Shown: piece by piece, positions 1-5,136 of the stretch
How positions within the stretch are numbered: the stretch's first letter is position 1
How the letters are laid out: the number at the start of each line of letters is the position of its first letter
Source: an uncultured Eubacteriales bacterium
GTDB taxonomy: Bacteria > Bacillota > Clostridia > Oscillospirales > Butyricicoccaceae
Direction of reading: 5' to 3'
DNA length: 5,136 nt
Assembly (NCBI GenBank): GCA_949740695.1
Contig: CATJIY010000023.1
Location: forward strand, 1 to 5,136
The notes under the pieces: model-generated
What the model was told of the DNA's origin: nothing
Databases searched by the model: none
The model's input: only the letters and a program-made list of their open reading frames with translations
Position numbers and translations under genes: made by a program

Positions 1-677
1 CTTTTGTGCAAAAATATTTTCGGATTGCTTTGCCGGTGATTTGTAACGAAACGTTATGGGGTGTGGGCTTTAATTTATACGCCATGATCTACGCCCGTCA
101 GGGCAGCGAAAATTATGCCGCCTATACGCTTTACAGCTCTATTGAGAATCTAGTGTTTGTCTTTTTTGTGGGAGCGTGTAACGCCTGTGGCATTATGATT
201 GGAAAAGCTATCGGACAGGGTTTGCGGGAGGATGCCCGAGCCATCGCTCGAAAAATGCTTGGTGTATTTGTGGTGATGGGCGCAGTGTTAGGGAGCGGAT
301 TGTTTTTCCTGCGCTGGCCGATTATTCGTATGATGGGAGTGGAAACTGCCTATACCGCTGAGATTACCGCCAGTATTTTGGCCTTTTACTGTTGTTGGTG
401 CCCGCTGCGCCAACTGGATTATGTGTTGGTCGTGGGGATTCTACGGGCAGGCGGAGATACGAAGACGGCCGCCTTATTGGATGTGGGGGTCACTCTTTGC
501 TGGAGCGTTCCGGTGACCTGGGTATTGGCTTATGTATTCCGGGTACCTTTTTTATGGATGGTTTGCGGTACTTTTATCGCTGAGGATTTGCTCAAGATGC
601 CCTTATGTTTGTGGCGGATGAAGAGCGGCAAGTGGATTCGTTCGCTGGCGGCAGAAGGGGAAGGAGAGTACCTTTAA
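1..677 (+). CDS. MATE-family multidrug efflux transporter, C-terminal half (partial)
   Basis: Integral membrane antiporter of the MATE family, which exports cationic drugs or metabolites in exchange for Na+ or H+. The reading frame is open to the left edge, so the GTG at 6-8 is very probably an internal valine and not a start. About 223 residues are visible against a usual length near 450, matching the second six-helix lobe. Counting from that GTG codon, hydrophobic segments lie near residues 6-30, 45-68, 86-105, 119-145, 155-178 and 181-200. The segment 'GILRAGGDTK' (144-153), between two helices, is a stretch widely conserved in clostridial MATE proteins, as is the opening 'RIALPV..NE..WG'. 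It ends in a short charged cytoplasmic tail (KSGKWIRSLAAEGEGEYL). The substrate cannot be told from the sequence. The next gene begins 93 bases downstream with no clear terminator between. Family assignment is confident; subfamily is not. Confidence 0.9.
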   Translation, partial: FVQKYFRIALPVICNETLWGVGFNLYAMIYARQGSENYAAYTLYSSIENLVFVFFVGACNACGIMIGKAIGQGLREDARAIARKMLGVFVVMGAVLGSGLFFLRWPIIRMMGVETAYTAEITASILAFYCCWCPLRQLDYVLVVGILRAGGDTKTAALLDVGVTLCWSVPVTWVLAYVFRVPFLWMVCGTFIAEDLLKMPLCLWRMKSGKWIRSLAAEGEGEYL

Positions 678-770
678 CAGCAGGCGTTCGTTGGTCATCC
701 AACTCTTAAAAATCAGACAGGCGGGGAGAGACGTTGGCGGGCGAGTCTTTGATTTACTGCGGAGAGGAGT

Positions 771-1595
771 ATGATTCAGATTATGCAAAGGGAGGCTATG
801 GATTTTTACAGCTTTCATCAAAAGTCCAACGACGGCAACATGACGGATACCTATGAAGAGGACCGGCAATTGGAGCTGGCACATTTGGCCCAGAGGCTGA
901 CCCCTAGCCAGCTGGAAGGGGCCAGGGGTTTGCTGGACGATACAAAAAATTATCAGGAACTACTAATGACCTGTAACTGTGCCATCATGCGCCTGCGCAC
1001 TAAATTTGACGTGTTGAATACCGAATATAACGTGCGCTACCGGCGAAATCCCATCCATTTTATCAATACCCGTTTAAAAAGCACCGCCAGCATCGTGCAT
1101 AAGCTGGAAAAGCAGGGCTTACCCTTTACGGTGGAAGCCATCCGAGAAAATCTTTACGATGTGGCGGGTATTCGGGTGGTATGCGGCTATTTGGACGATG
1201 TTTATGTGTTGGCGGAAAATCTGCTTCGGCAAGAGGATATTACCTTGATTCGAAAAAAGGATTATATTGCTTCCCCCAAGTCCAACGGCTATCGCAGCCT
1301 GCACCTGGTAGTCAAAGTGCCGGTGTTTTTTTCAAAACAGACCTACTATCTGCCTGCCGAGGTGCAGATCCGCACGATTGCCCAACATTATTGGGCGGGG
1401 TTGGAACATCAGCTGAAGTATAAGCGGCAGGAAGAGCGAAGTCAGGCAGTGGTAGACCAGCTTCGGGACTGTGCCGAGGTGCTGGACAATACCGAGTGGC
1501 TGATGCTGGCGATTCGTCGGGACATGGAAGCGGGAAATGCGCCGGCAGCCGCCAATGATTTTTTGCGGGAAAAATTGCAACAATATGGAATATGA
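771..1595 (+). CDS. Small alarmone synthetase, RelQ/YjbM type (GTP pyrophosphokinase family)
   Basis: Cytosolic enzyme that transfers pyrophosphate from ATP to GDP or GTP, making the stringent-response alarmone (p)ppGpp. It has only the synthetase domain: no HD hydrolase, TGS or ACT domain is present in its 274 residues. Visible family motifs are R101-L-K103 (nucleotide-contact strand), D130-VAGIR (metal-binding Asp), 'SPKSNGYRSLH' (168-178, the G-loop with Tyr174), E197-VQIRT (second metal ligand) and 'WAGLEHQLKYK' (208-218). B. subtilis YjbM is about 211 residues, so this protein carries roughly 50 extra N-terminal residues, rich in charged and Gln residues. The start at 771 follows GGAGAGGAG (761-769). 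In-frame ATGs at 783, 798 (preceded by AAAGGGAGG at 787-795, spacing only 2) and 840 are alternatives; starting at 840 gives 251 residues. Transcription ends at the hairpin at 1614-1642. No convincing promoter was found in the 93-base gap upstream, so read-through from the transporter is possible. Family call is firm; start is uncertain. Confidence 0.93.
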   Translation: MIQIMQREAMDFYSFHQKSNDGNMTDTYEEDRQLELAHLAQRLTPSQLEGARGLLDDTKNYQELLMTCNCAIMRLRTKFDVLNTEYNVRYRRNPIHFINTRLKSTASIVHKLEKQGLPFTVEAIRENLYDVAGIRVVCGYLDDVYVLAENLLRQEDITLIRKKDYIASPKSNGYRSLHLVVKVPVFFSKQTYYLPAEVQIRTIAQHYWAGLEHQLKYKRQEERSQAVVDQLRDCAEVLDNTEWLMLAIRRDMEAGNAPAAANDFLREKLQQYGI

Positions 1596-1613
1596 CCTTT
1601 TTCAAATAAAAAA

Positions 1614-1650
1614 CCGCCAAGGAAGTTTTCTTCCAATGGCGGTGATTTTT
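1614..1650. terminator. Bidirectional intrinsic terminator between convergent genes
   Basis: The outer stem CCGCCA (1614-1619) pairs with TGGCGG (1637-1642); the inner stem GGAAG (1621-1625) pairs with CTTCC (1630-1634) around a TTTT loop, with a small A/AA internal bulge. On the + strand it is followed by TGATTTTTATT. On the - strand it is followed by GGTTTTTTATTT, from the A-run at 1608-1613. U-tracts on both sides suit termination of both the alarmone synthetase (stop at 1595) and the acetyltransferase ending at 1661. Confidence 0.88.
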
Positions 1651-1660
1651 ATTGGAGGCG

Positions 1661-2128
1661 TCACAAGCGTTGCTGAAGATACATCACGTAAATCTGGCAA
1701 GGATTCCATTCATCCCATAAAGCTGGAAGTATTTCAAACTCCTGGAATCCCAGACTGAGATAAAAGCGATTGGTTGCGTCATATTCGGGATAATACCCCA
1801 TCTGCACGGTTTTTACCTGTAGAAAAGAATAGCCTTTGGAGGCTGCAAAGGCTTTCGCCTGATGAAATAATTTGGTTCCAATTCCAGTTCGGTGATATTC
1901 CCTTAAGACGCCCATAACAGAAAGTTCCACTGTAGCGTTCCCGGTTTCCGCAAGGCAAAGAAATCCGATGGGATTTCCTTCTGCAAAAGCTCCGAAAGTG
2001 ATTTGAGAAGCGCTTTTGGAAATATAGGTCTCTCTAGCTTCGGGAATACCAAACCATTCTGGAAGAGCTTCCAGCACCTTTCGCGCGGTTTCCTGTTTTT
2101 GCTTCGGATCTTCTATTTGCCGTATCAT
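1661..2128 (-). CDS. GNAT-family N-acetyltransferase
   Basis: Predicted acetyl-CoA-dependent N-acetyltransferase of 155 residues, a full single GNAT domain. The acetyl-CoA pyrophosphate loop (motif A) is 'HRTGIGT' at residues 79-85, preceded by the expected beta-strand 'VELSVMGVL' (67-75). Motif B follows as 'NRFYLSLGF' (120-128), whose Tyr123 is the usual candidate general acid. The N-terminal 'ALPEWFGIPEA' (21-31) is a recognisable opening of a clostridial/bacillar GNAT group of unknown substrate. The His at 79 replaces the commoner Arg/Gln of motif A, a frequent variant and not a sign of inactivity. The start ATG (2126-2128) has only a weak purine stretch (AAAAGAGAA) upstream. It lies 62 bases downstream of the helicase stop in the same direction, so it is probably co-transcribed, with partial termination at the hairpin at 2152-2169. 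Acceptor substrate is unknown. Confidence 0.88.
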   Translation of the reverse strand: MIRQIEDPKQKQETARKVLEALPEWFGIPEARETYISKSASQITFGAFAEGNPIGFLCLAETGNATVELSVMGVLREYHRTGIGTKLFHQAKAFAASKGYSFLQVKTVQMGYYPEYDATNRFYLSLGFQEFEILPALWDEWNPCQIYVMYLQQRL

Positions 2129-2147
2129 GTTGCCAATTCTCTTTTCT

Positions 2148-2169
2148 AAAACTGTTTTAATAAAAACAG
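2148..2169 (-). terminator. Weak hairpin with short U-run between helicase and acetyltransferase
   Basis: Read on the - strand, CTGTTTT pairs with AAAACAG (7 bp) around a 4-base loop and is followed at once by TTTT (2151-2148). It lies 22 bases downstream of the helicase stop and about 20 bases upstream of the acetyltransferase start. The stem has only two G-C pairs and the U-run is short, so it is at best a leaky terminator or a 3'-end-protecting stem and not a full stop. Confidence 0.45.
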
Positions 2170-2190
2170 CTGGATTGAGCCGAAGATGGT

Positions 2191-3747
2191 TTACCTGCGG
2201 CGGCGGCCTCGGCCACGCCGGTTTTGGTCAGCGCGGCTTTCGCCCCGGCTGTTGAGATCTTTGGGAACGGACACGGCTTTAACGACTACTAAAAAGTCGC
2301 TTACGGTTCCGTTTTGCATGGTGCGCACTACATGGCGGGCCACGTCAGGGGCCAGTTCTACCAGACTGTCATTTTCTCGAATGGTGATGGAGCCGATTTC
2401 CTCCTTTTTTATTCGGGCGTATTTTAAGATAGCGTTGATGATCTGCTTTTCAGTGATATCGTGATTGGTACCCACGTCAAAGGAGAGGACAGCGTTGCCG
2501 CCATTTTCTGGCTTACGGCCGCCGTTTTTTCCAGCTTGGCGGGGGAGCGAAGAACGGCGGGCGCCCCCCTCCCGCCGGTTGGTATTGCGGGCATAAAGCT
2601 TATCCTCAGGCGTTTCTTCCAGACCGGTGAGGTAGTAGGGTTTTAACTGAGTACCAGTGACGTCCTGAATATCGCATAGGGAAAAAAACTCTCCGCTGCC
2701 GGCAATCAAGGTAAAAGCCGCGCCGGTGTTGCCTGCTCGACCAGTGCGCCCGATACGGTGAACGTAATATTCCATATCTTGAGGAATGTCGTAATTGATG
2801 ATGATATCCAGGCCAGAAGCGTCAATTCCTCTGGCGGCCACATCGGTGGCTACCAGTAAATTAACGCTACCTTCTTTAAACTGTCCCATCACCCGAGTGC
2901 GAGCTCCTTGGGCCATGTCGCCGTGAAGGCCTTCTGCCGCCAAACCCATATCGGCCAGCTGCTTGACCAAAACTTCCACCATACGCTTGGTATTACAAAA
3001 AATCAGACCTCGTTTGGCCCCCTGTTGCTCAAAAAGAAGGCGGACGCCCTGGGCTTTTTTAGATTTGGGTACCTCTACATAATATTGATCGATTAGTTGA
3101 AAAGCAGTGTCTCCCGCGTCTCCTTTGACGGTTTCCGGATTTTTCAAAAATCGCTGCGTCAGCCGCAGAATAGGAGGGGGCATGGTAGCGGAAAACAATG
3201 CAGTTTGGCGCGTTTCTGGCGTGTTGAATAAAATCTGCCGGATATCATCGATAAAGCCCATGTCCAGCATTTCGTCAGCCTCATCCAAGATCGCCAGCCG
3301 GATGTTTTTTAGTTTTAATGTCCGGCGGCGGAGATGGTCAATTACCCGGCCGGGAGTGCCTACTACGACAGCCGCTTTTTTTAATGCTCGAATCTGGGTG
3401 TCGATAGACTGACCACCATAGACGGCCACCACCCGTAGCCCTTCTTTATATTTGGAAAATTTGCGCAACTCCTCGCTGACTTGCATGGCCAACTCCCGGG
3501 TGGGACAGAGCACCAGCACTTGGGGGTCGGTGGAATCATCGGGATTTTCCACCCGTTCAATGGCAGGGATGCCGAAGGCAGCGGTTTTTCCGGTACCGGT
3601 ACTGGATTGGCCGATCGCGTCTCGTCCGCTGAGCAGGATGGGGAGGACCTTTTCCTGAATGGGGGTGAACTGCTGATAACCGGTATCCTGAATGGCGCGA
3701 ATCATTTCAGGCGATAGGCCCAAGGCTTCCAAGGTTGTGATTTCCAT
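2191..3747 (-). CDS. DEAD-box ATP-dependent RNA helicase with DbpA-type RNA-binding domain
   Basis: Cytosolic RNA helicase that uses ATP to unwind short RNA duplexes, in a family active in ribosome assembly, RNA decay and cold adaptation. Length is 518 residues from the ATG at 3747. All core motifs are intact in order: Q-motif 'QFTPIQ' (26-31), Walker A 'STGTGKT' (49-55), 'PTREL' (82-86), 'TPGR' (131-134), DEAD (155-158), SAT (186-188), 'FCNTK' (250-254), 'ATDVAARGID' (300-309) and 'HRIGRTGR' (330-337). A low-complexity basic Gly/Arg/Asn linker (about 389-418) leads to an RRM-like DbpA C-terminal domain (about 419-490). The protein ends in an Arg-rich tail (RRGRGRRRR). In E. coli DbpA and B. 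subtilis YxiN that domain targets 23S rRNA hairpin 92; a similar role here is inference. The frame extends upstream to a TTG at 3780, but that codon lies inside a palindrome with no ribosome binding site. The ATG at 3747 has AGAAAAGAG 7 bases upstream and gives the normal N-terminus. Symbol left blank because CshA, DbpA and DeaD cannot be separated by eye. Confidence 0.93.
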   Translation of the reverse strand: MEITTLEALGLSPEMIRAIQDTGYQQFTPIQEKVLPILLSGRDAIGQSSTGTGKTAAFGIPAIERVENPDDSTDPQVLVLCPTRELAMQVSEELRKFSKYKEGLRVVAVYGGQSIDTQIRALKKAAVVVGTPGRVIDHLRRRTLKLKNIRLAILDEADEMLDMGFIDDIRQILFNTPETRQTALFSATMPPPILRLTQRFLKNPETVKGDAGDTAFQLIDQYYVEVPKSKKAQGVRLLFEQQGAKRGLIFCNTKRMVEVLVKQLADMGLAAEGLHGDMAQGARTRVMGQFKEGSVNLLVATDVAARGIDASGLDIIINYDIPQDMEYYVHRIGRTGRAGNTGAAFTLIAGSGEFFSLCDIQDVTGTQLKPYYLTGLEETPEDKLYARNTNRREGGARRSSLPRQAGKNGGRKPENGGNAVLSFDVGTNHDITEKQIINAILKYARIKKEEIGSITIRENDSLVELAPDVARHVVRTMQNGTVSDFLVVVKAVSVPKDLNSRGESRADQNRRGRGRRRR

Positions 3748-3771
3748 AGTGACACTCTTTTCTCTGATGCT

Positions 3772-3789
3772 TTCGGCCAATTGGCCGAA
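3772..3789. repeat. 18-bp perfect palindrome in the helicase 5' leader
   Basis: TTCGGCCAATTGGCCGAA is its own reverse complement. Allowing one bulged base, the pairing extends to GGC...GCC-like flanks (GCTTTCGG against CCGAAGC, 3769-3791). It lies between the predicted helicase transcription start (about 3830) and its ATG (3747). It could therefore fold as an RNA stem in the leader or be a dimeric protein-binding site in DNA. No U-run follows on either strand, so it is not an intrinsic terminator. Confidence 0.75.
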
Positions 3790-3805
3790 GCCTGGTAATT
3801 CGCCC

Positions 3806-3823
3806 CGAAATGGGGTAGTTTGG
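3806..3823 (-). other. Second small hairpin in the helicase leader
   Basis: On the - strand CCCC pairs with GGGG around a 5-base ATTTC loop within this interval, between the predicted start of transcription and the 18-bp palindrome. Four G-C pairs make a modest stem. With the palindrome it gives the roughly 80-base leader two tandem stem-loops. Whether either is functional cannot be told from one sequence. Confidence 0.4.
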
Positions 3824-3836
3824 TTGTTTAAGCTTT

Positions 3837-3865
3837 ATTATACGACATTTTTAGGATTTTCGCAA
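3837..3865 (-). promoter_or_regulatory. Predicted sigma-A promoter of the helicase
   Basis: The - strand carries a consensus -10 box TATAAT (3842-3837) and, 17 bases upstream, TTGCGA (3865-3860), which matches 4 of 6 positions of the -35 consensus TTGACA. Predicted transcription start is near 3830, giving an untranslated leader of about 80 bases before the ATG at 3747. Confidence 0.7.
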
Positions 3866-3915
3866 TGGCTGGCAGGAAAAAATTGAGAAACAAGGCTGAT
3901 TTCCAAGAAAAAACG

Positions 3916-3924
3916 TGCTATAAT
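3916..3924 (+). promoter_or_regulatory. Predicted extended -10 promoter for the GNAT-addB transcript
   Basis: TGCTATAAT combines a perfect TATAAT (3919-3924) with the TGn extension typical of extended -10 promoters. No good -35 box sits 16-18 bases upstream (CTGATT at 3896-3901), which the extension can compensate for. The predicted start near 3931 leaves a leader of about 58 bases before the ATG at 3989. It is divergent from the helicase promoter, with about 75 bases between the two -10 boxes. Confidence 0.65.
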
Positions 3925-3988
3925 GTAAAAACGATATTTTGACAAAAGGAAAAGTCCAAAGAAAGTTTGAGAAATTGGGAGGGAGCTA

Positions 3989-4498
3989 ATGGGAAAATTG
4001 CGTTTGGCGCGGCCAGCGGCGAAGGATAAGCGGGCCTTTGAAGAAATGATGGCCGAATGGTCGGCTTATGGCGGCAGAATAAACCCAGGTGTTTTGCGGG
4101 AATATCTAAAGCCAGCGTTGGCCAAACAATATGCCCCCTGGCTGGATTGGATCGACCGGGACCGTGCGATGAATCAGGATCTATATTTTTTGTGGGAAGA
4201 AGAAGCTTTGTTGGGCGCTATTAGCATCCGCTATCGGTGCGCGGGGATTGATGGACACACCGGTTTTGGTATTCGTCCCTCAGCGCGAGGTAAAGGCTAC
4301 GGCACCCGTATGCTGGCATTGGCGTTGCCGGTATTGAAAGGGTATGGTCATAATCCAGTGGTGGTGTCTTGCGAAAAAGGCAATCTGGGTTCTGTCAAGG
4401 TGATTCAAAACAATGGCGGCCGGTGGGTAGAAGAAGCCCTAGAGGAAGACACTGGCTACCTGATTGAAATTTATCATATTGATTTTGAGAGATTTTAA
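3989..4498 (+). CDS. GNAT-family N-acetyltransferase (COG3981-like)
   Basis: Predicted acetyl-CoA-dependent acetyltransferase of 169 residues. Motif A is complete: the strand 'HTGFGIRPS' (90-98) leads into 'RGKGYGT' (100-106), the acetyl-CoA pyrophosphate loop, and a following helix 'RMLALALPVL'. Motif B is 'NLGSVKVIQNNGG' (132-144), which resembles the 'N..S.kvie..GG' form of the predicted acetyltransferases grouped as COG3981; that grouping is from memory of the pattern. The N-terminal half (about 15-60) has many charged and aromatic residues, as is usual for the variable acceptor-binding region. It shows no close resemblance to the other acetyltransferase in this window beyond the shared fold motifs. 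GGGAGGGAG (3977-3985) is a strong ribosome binding site close before the ATG. addB starts 42 bases after its stop with no terminator between, so the two probably share a transcript. Acceptor substrate is unknown. Confidence 0.9.
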   Translation: MGKLRLARPAAKDKRAFEEMMAEWSAYGGRINPGVLREYLKPALAKQYAPWLDWIDRDRAMNQDLYFLWEEEALLGAISIRYRCAGIDGHTGFGIRPSARGKGYGTRMLALALPVLKGYGHNPVVVSCEKGNLGSVKVIQNNGGRWVEEALEEDTGYLIEIYHIDFERF

Positions 4499-4540
4499 AA
4501 GCTGAGATTATTTTGGCGGCAGTGGGGAGGAAAAGACAAG

Positions 4541-5136
4541 ATGCTAACCATTTTAACCGGCGGGCCGGGTTGCGGAAAGTCCGCCTGGTTGCTGGAACGT
4601 ATTCGTGAGCGGTGCCGGCAGGGAGGGCGTTCTTTGCTGTTGGTGCCTGAAAGCGGCTCTCATCAGGCTGAACGCCGTTTGCTGGAGGTGTGCGGCAATC
4701 AGGGGGGGACGTTGGCCCAGGTCACTACTTTTAGCAAGCTCACTGAAGATATTTTGACTGCAACAGGATGCCGTCTGCAGACTTTGGACCCGGGCGGTCA
4801 GGTGTTAACTATGTGTTTGGCACTGAGTAAAGTACAGTCCGCTCTTAGTTATTACCGCCGGGCTGGGCGGCCCCAGCTTACGGAAAAGCTGGTGGAAGCG
4901 GTATCTGAGCTGCAAGTCTGCGGCGTTTCTCCTCAGCAGTTGCTAGAAGTACCTGATCTTTCACCTAAATTGCGGGATTTAGGGTTAATCTATGCTCAGT
5001 ATCATGCGCTTTGTCAAAGGGGCAAACTGGACCCTTCGGCGCGGATTGCGCTGGCTGAGAACCGGCTGGAACAAAGCGGACTGCTGTCCGGCGCGGCAGT
5101 TTTTATAGATGGGTTTGAGGGATTTACCGCGCAAAA
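4541..5136 (+). CDS. addB: AddB, ATP-dependent helicase/nuclease subunit B, N-terminal part
   Basis: The first 198 residues of AddB, the partner of AddA in the AddAB helicase-nuclease. That complex resects double-strand DNA ends, recognises Chi and prepares 3' tails for RecA, replacing RecBCD in most Bacillota. Visible features are Walker A 'GGPGCGKS' (7-14) right at the N-terminus, 'LLVPES...QAE' (33-44, usually VPEQ...QAE), 'TTFSKL' and the highly characteristic 'FIDGFEGF' (188-195). The frame runs open off the right edge. Full AddB is about 1100-1200 residues, so the nuclease domain and the four iron-sulfur cysteines typical of its C-terminus lie outside the window. Start ATG follows GGGGAGG (4524-4530) at a 10-base spacing. 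It sits downstream of the acetyltransferase; addA would be expected next, beyond the edge. Cys11 within the P-loop is a minor variation and should not affect nucleotide binding. Confidence 0.9.
   Translation, partial: MLTILTGGPGCGKSAWLLERIRERCRQGGRSLLLVPESGSHQAERRLLEVCGNQGGTLAQVTTFSKLTEDILTATGCRLQTLDPGGQVLTMCLALSKVQSALSYYRRAGRPQLTEKLVEAVSELQVCGVSPQQLLEVPDLSPKLRDLGLIYAQYHALCQRGKLDPSARIALAENRLEQSGLLSGAAVFIDGFEGFTAQ

Noticed and set aside
6..8. GTG as the start codon of the transporter
   Set aside because: The frame stays open to the left edge, and the protein from here holds only the C-terminal half of a MATE transporter, so the gene must begin outside the window.
690..703. GTTGG/CCAAC inverted repeat between transporter and alarmone synthetase
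   Set aside because: The stem is only 5 bp and is not followed by a T-run; it is too weak to call a terminator or operator.
603..1636. Open frames on the - strand across the alarmone synthetase and one at 1181-1423 on the + strand
   Set aside because: They overlap a gene with intact catalytic motifs, show no recognisable domain and lack start signals.
3748..3780. TTG at 3780 as the helicase start (11 extra residues)
   Set aside because: No ribosome binding site precedes it, it lies in the palindrome, and the added residues are not part of the usual DEAD-box N-terminus. The ATG at 3747 fits better.
2186..3886. Several open frames on the + strand opposite the helicase
   Set aside because: They are short, have Arg/Ser-rich composition typical of antisense frames, lack ribosome binding sites and lie fully within a well-supported helicase gene.
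3939..3944. Perfect -35-like TTGACA on the + strand
   Set aside because: Nothing resembling a -10 box lies 16-19 bases downstream (AAAGTT and neighbours), and a better extended -10 promoter lies just upstream.
1..5136. Search for CRISPR arrays, tRNA or rRNA genes, insertion sequences, attachment sites and toxin-antitoxin pairs
   Set aside because: No spaced repeats, cloverleaf-like segments, transposase or integrase motifs, or paired small genes were seen by eye. A covariance-model scan would be the decisive test for small RNAs.

Overview
The window looks like an ordinary chromosomal segment from a Gram-positive anaerobe of the Bacillota, most likely class Clostridia (an Oscillospirales-like gut or soil lineage). 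The pointers are a single-domain RelQ/YjbM-type alarmone synthetase, an AddB-type recombination nuclease subunit instead of RecB/RecC, strong purine-rich ribosome binding sites, and roughly balanced base composition. The assignment to Clostridia is inference from gene families, not proof.

Layout, left to right: (1) the C-terminal half of a MATE-family multidrug/sodium antiporter, cut by the left edge, + strand (1-677); (2) a small alarmone synthetase, + strand (771-1595); (3) a bidirectional intrinsic terminator (1614-1650) separating it from (4) a convergent GNAT acetyltransferase, - strand (1661-2128); (5) a DEAD-box RNA helicase with a DbpA-type RNA-binding C-terminus, - strand (2191-3747), which lies upstream of that acetyltransferase and probably shares its transcript, with a weak hairpin between them; (6) a divergent promoter region (3748-3988) carrying a TATAAT box for each direction and an 18-bp perfect palindrome in the helicase leader; (7) a second, unrelated-looking GNAT acetyltransferase, + strand (3989-4498); (8) the start of addB, + strand, running off the right edge (4541-5136).

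The genes do not form one pathway. They cover housekeeping and stress themes: export, (p)ppGpp signalling, RNA remodelling or ribosome assembly, acetylation of unknown small molecules or proteins, and double-strand-break repair. No tRNA, rRNA, CRISPR array, insertion sequence or prophage gene was seen, and no stretch over 300 bases lacks a gene. I found no convincing undescribed system. The most interesting non-coding signal is the structured 5' leader of the helicase mRNA.
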